Part shown: piece after piece, positions 50,160 through 57,987 of the stretch
How positions within the stretch are numbered: position 1 is the first letter of the stretch
How the letters are laid out: every line of letters begins with the position of its first letter
NCBI RefSeq assembly: GCF_013488225.1
Contig: NZ_CP041238.1
Location: 2,443,501-2,507,500, forward strand
Direction: 5' to 3'
Length of the DNA: 64,000 nt
From: Sinorhizobium mexicanum
GTDB lineage: Bacteria; Pseudomonadota; Alphaproteobacteria; Rhizobiales; Rhizobiaceae
The notes under the pieces: model-generated
What the model saw: the letters and a program-made list of their open reading frames with translations, nothing else
What the model was told of the DNA's origin: nothing
Database searches by the model: none
Position numbers and translations under genes: made by a program

Positions 50160-50645
50160 ATGCTGAAATTCATTGCCACGACCTTTCTCGCCGCCGCTCC
50201 GGCCGTTTCAGCCTTCGCAGCCGGACAGAGCGGCGAGCCACAATATTTCGTCAAGGCCTGGCTGCAGAAGGTGGACAAGCGCTTCGAACACACGACCGGC
50301 TGGTGCGACGCCAGTTATTTCTGCTCGCTCACGATCGGCGATCACACGGTAAAGCTACGCGAGATCGGGCATTCCCGATATTTCGTAAGCTTCGAGACCG
50401 CTCCTTCCGAACGAGAGCGCTGCTGCCTGTTCGCCGGCGGCACCGCCGAGACGATGGTCAAGACCGGACGACCTCATGTCGAGACCCTCTACGACAGCGC
50501 GGCGGATGTGGCGGACGGCGGGGATCCGGTTGAATTCGGCAAAATCATCATCCTCGTCGAAGACCTGAAAAAGCCCGAGCCGGACTGGTGGCAGGTGACA
50601 CCCGTCAGAGCATCGCCCCGAGACACGCTGCAAGAGGCAAGGTGA
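50160..50645 (+). CDS. Secreted Cys-containing protein, copy 1 of a tandem pair
   Basis: 161 residues. Signal peptide (FLAAAPAVSAFA). Mature part shared with the next gene: YFVKAWLQKVDKRFEHTTGW followed by Cys, CSLTIGDH, a CC pair (ERCCLFAGG), GRPHVETLYD and VEFGKIIILVEDL. The four Cys positions are shared, suggesting two disulfides. Extra C-terminal tail. Unrecognised periplasmic or secreted family. The stop is two bases before the next start. Confidence 0.7.
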   Translation: MLKFIATTFLAAAPAVSAFAAGQSGEPQYFVKAWLQKVDKRFEHTTGWCDASYFCSLTIGDHTVKLREIGHSRYFVSFETAPSERERCCLFAGGTAETMVKTGRPHVETLYDSAADVADGGDPVEFGKIIILVEDLKKPEPDWWQVTPVRASPRDTLQEAR

Positions 50646-50647
50646 AC

Positions 50648-51064
50648 ATGTCCGGCTCACTCGCAATGGCGCTGCTCGCCGCTATCTCCGCCTCCTCTGC
50701 CCTCGCCTCGCACCAGACCGGCGATCCTCGTTACCTCGTCAAGGCGTGGATTCAGAAATACGACAAGAGTTTCGTACACGCGACCGGCTGGTGCGGCACC
50801 GGCGATCTTTGCACCCTCGAGGTCGGCGAGCACGATATCCGCATCCGCTTCTTCCTGTCAGGCGAAAGCTACCGCTTGAGTGTGCGCGCCGCGCCCGACG
50901 ATCCGGCCACCTGCTGCGTCTTCGCGGACAGGTCTGATGAAGTTCTCGTCGGCGGCGGATCCCCGCACGCCGAAACACTCTATTTCCGGCTTCCGGACGA
51001 GCTCGCAGACAAGGGCCGCGTAGAATTCGGCACGCTGTTCATTGCGCTGGAGGATTTGCGATAG
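50648..51064 (+). CDS. Secreted Cys-containing protein, copy 2 of the tandem pair
   Basis: 138 residues. Signal peptide (MALLAAISASSALA). YLVKAWIQKYDKSFVHATGW, CTLEVGEHDI, ATCCVFADRS, GSPHAETLYF and VEFGTLFIALEDL match copy 1 block by block. Lacks the C-terminal tail of copy 1. Ribosome-binding site GAGGCAAGGTGAAC lies in the last codons of copy 1, so the pair is co-translated. Confidence 0.72.
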   Translation: MSGSLAMALLAAISASSALASHQTGDPRYLVKAWIQKYDKSFVHATGWCGTGDLCTLEVGEHDIRIRFFLSGESYRLSVRAAPDDPATCCVFADRSDEVLVGGGSPHAETLYFRLPDELADKGRVEFGTLFIALEDLR

Positions 51065-52303
51065 CGACCGCATTCCGATTTCGTTCCGCACCCGCCCGGC
51101 CGTCGCGTTGCGCCTCTGGTCAGTGTCGTTCGAGCGTCTTGCGCCTTGCGATCGAGCCGGGCGGCTGCGGGGCGGCCGGTGACGCTGCCATGGCCTCAGC
51201 GCCGAGCATCCTTTCGGACGCCTCAAGGTCGCTGTTCCACGAAGGCGCATCACCGGCCGCCTACGGCGCCGCGCCGCGTCGTGGGACGCGCGGCGGCTGC
51301 CGTAATTCGTTGTTTGACGATGTTTGATAAGTTCGGGAATCGAAACGGCTGCCGAAGCAGCCGCCGCATCAGGACAAAATTCCTATCCTTGATTTACGGA
51401 ATAATCCAACTCACCTGCGCGGCGCAAGAGCCGGCAAAGTGAAAAGCTTCCGATCGCCGATTTAGCGACAGCATTTTTTGCCCCCCGCCGCCACCGCATC
51501 CGTTCAGGCGCTCGCGGTTGGCGGCGGATGTCCATCGCCTGCAGCCACCAGACGCGGACCATCGAGCCAGTCGGGCGGCGCGTGCTATCAATCCCGTCAC
51601 CCTGTGACGAGCACAAGAATGGTGAGTCTAGGGCATCGGCCGAGCGACAGCGGGCCATCCGAGGGACATTCGGCCGTTGATGTTCTTTGTGCGGCCGACC
51701 CGGACGCCCTCATCCCTGTGCTCGTCACAGGGATCCAGCCACGGCGCGTCCGCGCGTGAACGACTCCGCCTCGCCGCAGATGTTGTAGCTGGCGTGGGGC
51801 GACCGTGCGCCACGGCTCAAGGGATATTACGGCGCGCGGAGACTTGCCGTTTTTGCGCCCCCCACGCCCACTCGATCACTTCCATGCGAATCTGAAAATT
51901 TGGCTCAAACCCTTGCTATACAAACGTATATTATAATTTCCTTGCATAAGACAGAGCCCTCTGCTTCAATCAAGCCAGGTCGATGCTCAAGGGGCTTGGG
52001 CATGATTGGATTGGTGGCATTTCCGCAAGCAGCACGACGGGGACGAGACATCATCGCGCCTTATGGCCGGTGGTTTGCCGTCGTGCACACGCCTAGGAAA
52101 ACCATTGCCTGACCAGCCGGTAAAAAAGACGTGAGCGAGGCTAGAAAAACCGGCAGGCCGACAAATATTTATACTGTAAACAGCAAGAAATGACGGTGCG
52201 GCATATATTTTTTACACTTTGACGAGCCCATGGCTCCCGGGCCGATACCGGGGAACCAGACAAGCCCTCACGCATTTGCCTTCCGACAGAAGGAGTTTCA
52301 GTC
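51065..52303. other. 1.2-kb intergenic region with repeats, no firm gene
   Basis: No coding frame with good start and composition. It holds the inverted pair of CTGTGCTCGTCACAG-type repeats (51593-51740) and, at about 51245-51310, a GC-rich GCGCCGCG/CGCGGCG palindromic stretch. The part from 51890 to 52230 is A+T-richer and may carry the promoter of the gene at 52304. Confidence 0.45.
51593..51740. repeat. Inverted pair of CTGTGCTCGTCACAG-type repeats
   Basis: CACCCTGTGACGAGCACAAG (51598-51617) is the reverse complement pattern of CCTGTGCTCGTCACAGGGAT (51714-51733). A third relative lies at 9593-9623. Confidence 0.55.
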
Positions 52304-52501
52304 ATGCGTAATCACTGGATGTATGTTGCCATCGGATTTCTTGCCGGCGCTGGCCTGTTTCTTACGACCTCCTGGCAGCAGCGCACGGCGCCAGCCGAAA
52401 TGCCAACGGTAAAACTCGAAAAGACCGACCGCCTCCAGGGCCCCGCCGTCCAGACCTCGTTCATCATGGATCGCTTCGGTCCCGCGCACTCGGTGGAATA
52501 A
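52304..52501 (+). CDS. Small single-TM protein
   Basis: 65 residues: MRNHWMYVAIGFLAGAGLFL is one membrane segment or signal anchor, then a hydrophilic tail (PTVKLEKTDRLQGPAVQTSF). AGAAGGAGTTTCAGTC precedes the ATG, a strong site. Unknown function. Confidence 0.68.
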   Translation: MRNHWMYVAIGFLAGAGLFLTTSWQQRTAPAEMPTVKLEKTDRLQGPAVQTSFIMDRFGPAHSVE

Positions 52502-52512
52502 GCGTCACACCT

Positions 52513-52614
52513 ACGGCGCCGCGCGTCTTATCAGACGCGCAAGGGACGCTGTAGTGCTTTCAATTGCTGTATGTTTCCTTGAAATGGACCCGATGTAAGG
52601 AAACATGCAGCAAT
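52513..52614 (-). repeat. RIME1-like intergenic repeat, full copy, inverted
   Basis: Reads as CGGCGCCGCGCGTCTTATCA ... then TGTATGTTTCCTTGAAATGG and TGTAAGGAAACATGCAGC; both palindromes are present in the reverse orientation. Confidence 0.78.
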
Positions 52615-52838
52615 CCCCTGAATCCACAGCGATGTCACCGGAAACGTCACAGCGGCTTTCCGGCGGCTCCACTGCATGATTTCCTCAAACGTGGCCGGCT
52701 GCATCCGGGCCGGCAGCATGGCCAAACTCGCATCCCCGCGAGCTGGCAACAGTGATCGGGTCCTCGGGTGGCCAGGATATGAACCTTTCCGCTCGCTGAA
52801 CGTTTCCCTCCAGCCTGAAATAACGCGGAGGACTGGTG

Positions 52839-52937
52839 ATGGTGCCTGCCCAGCGTGCCAAAATGATCGAGTGGATCGCGGTGATTGCCGCGTGCGCTCT
52901 CGTTGCGGCGTTCATGGTCGCAACGTTGATGCCCTGA
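52839..52937 (+). CDS. 32-residue membrane peptide
   Basis: MVPAQRAKMIEWIAVIAACA, then LVAAFMVATLMP. One membrane helix behind a short basic N-terminus. CGGAGGACTGGTG precedes the ATG, a near-ideal ribosome-binding site, which is the main reason to accept so short a gene. Confidence 0.5.
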   Translation: MVPAQRAKMIEWIAVIAACALVAAFMVATLMP

Positions 52938-52950
52938 TCGACGTCATCAT

Positions 52951-53211
52951 TCAGATAATGCCGGAAAATTTCCGCTGTTCGCGGATGTAGGCGATCGCAG
53001 CAGCTTCCAGGGCTCTGCACTCCTCCTCGAACCGGAGCAAGGTTTCATCGTCCTTGTCGGGAGCGCATCGCAGGGCATCGCGCCGCAAGCAGGCGTGCTC
53101 GTATACCTCGCATAGATGCAGAAAAACGAGATCCTGCATCATCCAGGGGCTGTCCCTCAATTCGGGGGCCGCCAGGAGCAGCCTGGTCATTCCCGCTTTC
53201 TGCATATCCAT
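52951..53211 (-). CDS. Hypothetical small helical protein
   Basis: 86 residues: LLLAAPELRDSPWMMQDLVF, CEVYEHACLRRDALRC, LLRFEEECRALEAAAIAYIR. Soluble, helical, Cys-containing. Not recognised. Convergent with the 32-residue gene. Confidence 0.5.
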   Translation of the reverse strand: MDMQKAGMTRLLLAAPELRDSPWMMQDLVFLHLCEVYEHACLRRDALRCAPDKDDETLLRFEEECRALEAAAIAYIREQRKFSGII

Positions 53212-53239
53212 GCCAACGCTCGCATTCTTGGACGAGCCA

Positions 53240-53337
53240 CTGCATGGTTCCTAAATCGCAGGTGATCCAAAAAACATGCAGCAATTCAAAGTGCTACAGC
53301 GCCATTTGCGTGTCCGACAACACGCGCGGCGCTGTAG
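53240..53337 (+). repeat. RIME1-like intergenic repeat, full copy
   Basis: CTGCATGGTTCCTAAATCGC ... AAAAAACATGCAGCAATTC, then CTACAGCGCCATTTGCGTGTC and GACAACACGCGCGGCGCTGTAG. Confidence 0.8.
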
Positions 53338-53491
53338 GAAGTATGTTAAATGCCGGCGACAGATGAAGGTTCCAGAAGCACGGCGACTGCGCCCGCTGCG
53401 TCGCAGGTGTTCATTGCCGACAGACGCGCCGTGGCCAAGAAGAAGAGAAATCAAACGGATGCTTCATTGAAACACACCCTGCCGCCGATCG

Positions 53492-53611
53492 TCATTTGAC
53501 AACCGCCGTGACGATAAAGGCGGCAATGGCGCCGCAGAGCGCTGCATAGGCGCAGGCGCGCAACATTTTCATTCGGCGCGTTCTCTCGCCGGTCCAATCG
53601 TAGCCCATCAT
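53492..53611 (-). CDS. Possible 39-residue single-TM protein
   Basis: MMGYDWTGERTRRMKMLRAC then AYAALCGAIAAFIVTAVVK. One membrane helix after a basic N-terminus. CGGAGCAC precedes the first of two ATGs. Weak but consistent. Confidence 0.45.
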   Translation of the reverse strand: MMGYDWTGERTRRMKMLRACAYAALCGAIAAFIVTAVVK

Positions 53612-53625
53612 GTGCTCCGAACCGC

Positions 53626-53721
53626 CTTACAGCGCCGCGCGTCTCATGACGCAGGAGGGCCGCCGTAACGCTTTGAATTGCCACATGATTCCGCAACCCA
53701 GCTTCGACTTGGGGAATCGTC
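53626..53721 (-). repeat. RIME1-like intergenic repeat, inverted and slightly decayed
   Basis: TTACAGCGCCGCGCGTCTCATGACGC, then GCTTTGAATTGCCACATGATTCCG and ACTTGGGGAATCG; stems have several mismatches. Confidence 0.65.
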
Positions 53722-53934
53722 CAGTAACTTGCCGGCTTCTTCTTAAAAAATGGAGAATCGAGGCGAGAAAATCTGCGCTACCAGTGCGCCAGAGTCTTTC
53801 AGGCCGGCAGCGCAAGACGGTTCTACATTCGTGAACGGGCGCCACGCGGCCCCTTCCCGTCTTGCCTTTCACCCACGAATGCGCAAGTTACGCCCGAACG
53901 GGCCTTGCCCGACGAAACTTTCGAGGACGCTGCT

Positions 53935-54114
53935 TTGAACTCCGAGAACAAGCCCGATGCCACCATCAAGGTCGAGAAGCGATTGAACGGCCGCTGGGCC
54001 TTCGTGCTTACCTTCCGTGGCGTGACCTATCCCGCCGAGGGGCAGTTTGCCTCAGAGCTCCAGGCGCAGGCCGCAGCGCATGCGGCGAAGAAGATCCTCG
54101 AGCAGCGCCACTGA
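53935..54114 (+). CDS. Small hypothetical protein
   Basis: 59 residues from TTG 53935 (a TTG at 53905 is possible). NGRWAFVLTFRGVTYPAEGQ then FASELQAQAAAHAAKKILEQ: a beta-hairpin followed by a helix, distantly like a double-stranded-RNA-binding or KTSC-type mini-domain, but no clear family. A half RIME (GCATGTTTCCTTAAATCG at about 54120-54140) follows. Confidence 0.5.
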   Translation: MNSENKPDATIKVEKRLNGRWAFVLTFRGVTYPAEGQFASELQAQAAAHAAKKILEQRH

Positions 54115-54159
54115 CCCGCTGCATGTTTCCTTAAATCGGAGCAAGGCTCCCCTCCGCCC

Positions 54160-55890
54160 TCACTCCGGCAGACCCGCCAGTCGATAACCGTCGACAAAAT
54201 ACCGCCTGAGCTCTTCGTCGCGGAACGGTTGCGATTCGGCCCACTGCCGTATCGTGAAGTTCGGGTTGTTCATCATGAACAGCTGCGCTTCAGTCCGCGC
54301 ATCATCCAGGCGTCCGAGCCGCGCCAGGCTTGCCGCGAGCAGGCGGCGCGAGGTCGCGCGGTAGGTTTCCGGCCGACGCAGTGTCTGGACCGCCGCCTCG
54401 TAATCGCGGCTCGCATACTGGGCCTGCCCCAGCATCCAGTAATACCAGCCCGGCGGGTGAGGATTGAGCCGGAGCGCCTTTCGGACGTGCTCGATGGCAT
54501 CGCCGGGTCGGCCGGCCAAGACAATCAGATCCGACCGCATCGCCCAGGCGTCGGCGTGGTTCGGATCGAGCCTCAGGGCGAGGTCGAACTCCGCGTCCGA
54601 CTCCTCCCAGCGCCGCTCATGCCCGAGAATGATGCCGAGCACCCAGCGGTTGCCGGCGTCATTGGGGTCGAGCTCGACCGCCTTTTGTGCTTCCGCCACC
54701 GCTCGCGGCCGGTTGGGGTCGATTGGCTGATCCCAGAACTCCCAGCTCAGCCACAGGTTCAGCGCCAGCAGCCGATGTGCCTCGGCATAGTCCGGATCGC
54801 GTGCGATTACCCGCTGCAGCAGGAAGATCGCCTCCCTCGCGCTGCCGGCTGTATGCAGACCGAGCGAACGCGCCCGGACACAGAGGTCGTAGGCCGCCAT
54901 GTCCGTCGGCCTGTTTCGCGCCGGCGCGGTCGTCAATCGCCCGACCAGCGCCTCGACGATCTTGCTCGTCACTTCGTCCTGGACGGCGAAAATGTCCTCC
55001 AGGCTACGGTCGAATCGTTCCGCCCACAGGTGGTCTCCCTGCATGGCGTCGATCAGCTGGGCATTGATGCGAACGCGTCCGGCGGCGCGGCGGGCGCTGC
55101 CTTCCAGGACGTAGCGAACGCCAAGCTCGCGGGCGATACGGCGCACATCCGTGGGCCTGCCCTTGTAGGCGAAGACGGAATTGCTGGCGATGACGAACAG
55201 CCCGCTGGCCCTGGAGAGGTCGGTGATCAGGTCTTCGGTCAAACCGTCGACAAAAACCTCCTGTTCCGGGTCGTTGCTCATGTTCGCGAACGGCAGGACG
55301 GCAATGGACGGCTTGGTCGGCAGCGGCAACGGTGCCTTGGCGGCGCCATGCTGCCCCCAGCCCGAAGGCTCGATCCGGTAGACAGAAACCGGCTCGACCA
55401 CATTCTTGATGGCGTGCGGGCCAAGCTCGTCGAATTCGCAGTAGAGCCGCCGGCGGACCTGGTCGTAGATGCTGCTCGAAACGAAGATCTCACCCGGACC
55501 GGCCATCGCCTCGAGCCGCGCGGCGACGATGACGCCATCACCGTAGAGATCGCCGCCTTCGACGACGACGTCGCCAAGGTTGATACCGATTCTCAGAAGA
55601 ATTTGCCGGTCGTCGGCCAGCCCCTCGTTTGCCGCCTGCATCCGCCGCTGGAATTCGATTGCACAGGTTACGGCGTTCACTGCGCTCGCGAACTCGACCA
55701 GCACACCGTCGCCCATGGTCTTGACGACGCGGCCGTTGTTCTCGCGGACAAGTGGCTCCAGGATCTGCTTGCGGCGTTCCTTCAACGTCGCGAGCGTACC
55801 GCTCTCGTCGAGTTCGACGAGGCGGCTGTAACCGACCACGTCGGCGGCCATTATCGCGGCAAGACGCCGTTGGGCGCGTTCTTCAGCCAT
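54160..55890 (-). CDS. Class III adenylate/guanylate cyclase with TolB-like and TPR domains
   Basis: 576 residues. Cyclase domain about 8-170: IMAADVVGYSRLVELDESGT (metal Asp17), VVKTMGDGVLVEF (metal Asp61), INLGDVVVEGGDLYGDGV. Then a TolB-N/FlgO-like domain (about 190-320): SIAVLPFANMSNDPEQEVFV, FAYKGRPTDVRRIARELGVR, GDHLWAERFDRSLEDIFAVQ. Then TPR repeats to the end. No membrane segment. Both metal aspartates are present, so catalysis is possible. This multidomain type is expanded in rhizobia; signals and targets are unknown. Confidence 0.9.
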   Translation of the reverse strand: MAEERAQRRLAAIMAADVVGYSRLVELDESGTLATLKERRKQILEPLVRENNGRVVKTMGDGVLVEFASAVNAVTCAIEFQRRMQAANEGLADDRQILLRIGINLGDVVVEGGDLYGDGVIVAARLEAMAGPGEIFVSSSIYDQVRRRLYCEFDELGPHAIKNVVEPVSVYRIEPSGWGQHGAAKAPLPLPTKPSIAVLPFANMSNDPEQEVFVDGLTEDLITDLSRASGLFVIASNSVFAYKGRPTDVRRIARELGVRYVLEGSARRAAGRVRINAQLIDAMQGDHLWAERFDRSLEDIFAVQDEVTSKIVEALVGRLTTAPARNRPTDMAAYDLCVRARSLGLHTAGSAREAIFLLQRVIARDPDYAEAHRLLALNLWLSWEFWDQPIDPNRPRAVAEAQKAVELDPNDAGNRWVLGIILGHERRWEESDAEFDLALRLDPNHADAWAMRSDLIVLAGRPGDAIEHVRKALRLNPHPPGWYYWMLGQAQYASRDYEAAVQTLRRPETYRATSRRLLAASLARLGRLDDARTEAQLFMMNNPNFTIRQWAESQPFRDEELRRYFVDGYRLAGLPE

Positions 55891-56149
55891 TGCAAACGCC
55901 TTCGCAGAACGCAGTGCCCCGAATTGTAGGACGTCCCCGCGAAATGTCTATCAGGCGAATGGGACGGCGGCGGCTTGTGCTTGCCGTCTATAGACCGGCC
56001 CGAGTATCGAGCGGGAGAGCGCAGCGGATCCCCGAGAGAGAGAGCAAAACACCGTTCTACTTGCGAATGCCGAGAAGTTTTATGTTGTGGCAAATGAAAA
56101 ATCTGATTTACTGCCGCTTCGCTACTTGGCTTTTCGGGGGATATTGCCG

Positions 56150-56824
56150 ATGGGGTGGACGCGCAGGGATATTGTGCTTGGTGGTTTGGCCTCGCTCGGC
56201 ACCGTGGCAGTCCAGAGACCCACATTCGCAGCGGCGTCTTCCTATTTTTCCGGCAACGCCGTCGACAACGGCGTGACCTTCCGAAGCACCAACTTTGCCA
56301 AGATCGACAAGAAGTGGCGCCGCCAGGTCGTCAAATATTTCAGCAGCGAGCCGATTGGCACCGTCGTTGTCGATACCAGGCACCATTTTCTCTACCTGAT
56401 CATGGAGAACAAGACTGCCATCCGCTACGGCGTCGGCGTCGGCCGCGAGGGCTTCAAATGGTATGGCCGCGCCACGATCGACCGGAAATCGCTCTGGCCA
56501 CGCTGGACGCCGCCGCCGGAGATGCGTGAGCGCCACCCCGAACTGCCTGAATCGGTCGAGGGCGGTTCGCCAAAGAACCCGCTTGGCCCGCGCGCCATGT
56601 ACCTGCTTCGCGATGGTGTCGATACCGGCTATCGCCTGCACGGTACGCTGGAGCCGGGCAGCATCGGCAGGGATGCCTCCAGCGGTTGCATCCGCATGTT
56701 CAACGAAGATGCAATCGATCTTTATCAGCGTTGCCCCATCGGCACCGCGGTGCAAGTCCTGCCGCACATTGCCGACCAGGCCGAAAGTGCTGCTGAACTC
56801 AGCCAAGCAACTCCGGTCGAATGA
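56150..56824 (+). CDS. L,D-transpeptidase (YkuD/ErfK-type), Tat-exported
   Basis: 224 residues. The N-terminus TRRDIVLGGLASLGTVAVQR has a twin-arginine signal. YkuD domain about 65-205: GTVVVDTRHHFLYLIMENKT, then RLHGTLEPGSIGRDASSGCI with His164 and catalytic Cys180 before RM. The enzyme forms 3-3 cross-links or attaches proteins to peptidoglycan in the periplasm. The ATG at 56150 fits the Tat signal and GGGGGAT before it; an ATG 63 bases upstream would bury the signal. Overlaps the OmpA-like gene by ATGA. Confidence 0.9.
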   Translation: MGWTRRDIVLGGLASLGTVAVQRPTFAAASSYFSGNAVDNGVTFRSTNFAKIDKKWRRQVVKYFSSEPIGTVVVDTRHHFLYLIMENKTAIRYGVGVGREGFKWYGRATIDRKSLWPRWTPPPEMRERHPELPESVEGGSPKNPLGPRAMYLLRDGVDTGYRLHGTLEPGSIGRDASSGCIRMFNEDAIDLYQRCPIGTAVQVLPHIADQAESAAELSQATPVE

Positions 56825-57390
56825 GGCCTGGTCGAATGAGGAATGCCACCCTGATGTCTGCTTTGACCGGATATACGAGGCCGCTTGCCGCCGCGGCCAT
56901 GCTCCTGACGCTCGCTGCCTGCGCCACCACTGAAATCGCCGCGCTGGAAGAGCCGGCCGCGGTAGCGATGACCGGACAAACCAACGATCCGGCGCCCGGT
57001 TTCGAGAATGTCGCCGCCGGCAGCGAAGAGGACTTCATCCTGAATGCCGGCCGACGGACATACTTCACGCTGGACTCGGCCGCACTCGACTCCGTCGCCA
57101 TGGCAACGCTCGACAAGCAGGCCATCTGGCTCAACGAGAACCCTCGTTGGCTGGTCAAGCTGCAGGGATTTGCCGACGATTCCGGGTCCGCGTCAAATAT
57201 GACAACGCTGTCGCAGAAACGCGCCGACGCGGCGATGGCCTATCTCGTCTCGAAGGGCGTGGATCCCAACCGCATGTGGGCCAAGGGTTACGGCAACGAC
57301 CGCGAGGTGCGTGACTGCACGGACCGCTCCTGCAAGGTGCAGAACCGGCGCGTCGTCTCCAACCTACGCACCGAGCGCGACGCCCTCTGA
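56821..57390 (+). CDS. Pal-like OmpA-domain lipoprotein
   Basis: 189 residues. Lipobox LTLAAC (Cys34). OmpA C-terminal domain (about 85-185): RTYFTLDSAALDSVAMATLD, LQGFADDSGSASNMTTLSQK with the Asp and Arg region that grips diaminopimelate, and NRRVVSNL at the end. It ties the outer membrane to peptidoglycan. The 4-base overlap with the L,D-transpeptidase suggests a joint role in envelope attachment. Confidence 0.88.
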   Translation: MRPGRMRNATLMSALTGYTRPLAAAAMLLTLAACATTEIAALEEPAAVAMTGQTNDPAPGFENVAAGSEEDFILNAGRRTYFTLDSAALDSVAMATLDKQAIWLNENPRWLVKLQGFADDSGSASNMTTLSQKRADAAMAYLVSKGVDPNRMWAKGYGNDREVRDCTDRSCKVQNRRVVSNLRTERDAL

Positions 57391-57503
57391 TCGCAGGATG
57401 CCTTGCGGCTGGCTCTGCCTTGGCTCCCGTCAAGACGGCGGCTTTCGCATCTTCCTGCCCCGCAAGCCGCCTGTCCGCGCGCCTGAGGAAGTTGAACTCT
57501 ATC

Positions 57504-57716
57504 ATGACGGACGAAAAACCAACACCTGTTCGTCGCGTGGTCTCGCTGGTCAAGATAGCGTGGACAGTGTCGCTCATTACAACAGCGACCGCCGGGGGAG
57601 CCTACATCGGCTGGGAGAACCATGGGCTTGTCGGAGCGCTGGCTCTTGGATTCGTTGGCCTGATAGCTGGCGGCTTCCTCAGTTCACCGTCGCTTCTTTT
57701 GCAAGTAATGACTTAA
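57504..57716 (+). CDS. Small two-TM hypothetical protein
   Basis: 70 residues: IAWTVSLITTATAGGAYIGW and GLVGALALGFVGLIAGGFLS are two membrane segments after a Lys/Arg/Pro N-terminus. Start at 57504 (MTDEKP) is chosen over an upstream frame extension. A GAGGAAGTTGAACTCTATC sequence precedes it. Not recognised. Confidence 0.6.
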   Translation: MTDEKPTPVRRVVSLVKIAWTVSLITTATAGGAYIGWENHGLVGALALGFVGLIAGGFLSSPSLLLQVMT

Positions 57717-57987
57717 ACTTCAGCCAAGCTTGCGCCGCTGTAAGCGATCACCCGGCGAGAGACGGCAACGACCCGGCGGACAGGTGGGCGGAGGCCGTGC
57801 TGCTTAGGCAGGCGGTGCGCGAGCTACGGACACCGCTGCCGAGGCCCTGACGACGGGCAGGTTCCGACGCAGGGGTGCAATCGGACGTGACGCAACCTCG
57901 GCGCAGAGGGAGGCTATCCGCATCGGGTCGGCTGGTGCTATGACTCCGACGTGCCAACGGCCGAACGCCAGGCGGGACGAGGCGTGC

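Noticed and set aside
54229..55929. 566-codon plus-strand open frame opposite the cyclase gene
   Set aside because: Antisense shadow created by high GC at third positions; the sequence has no protein-like motifs while the minus strand encodes a clear multidomain cyclase.
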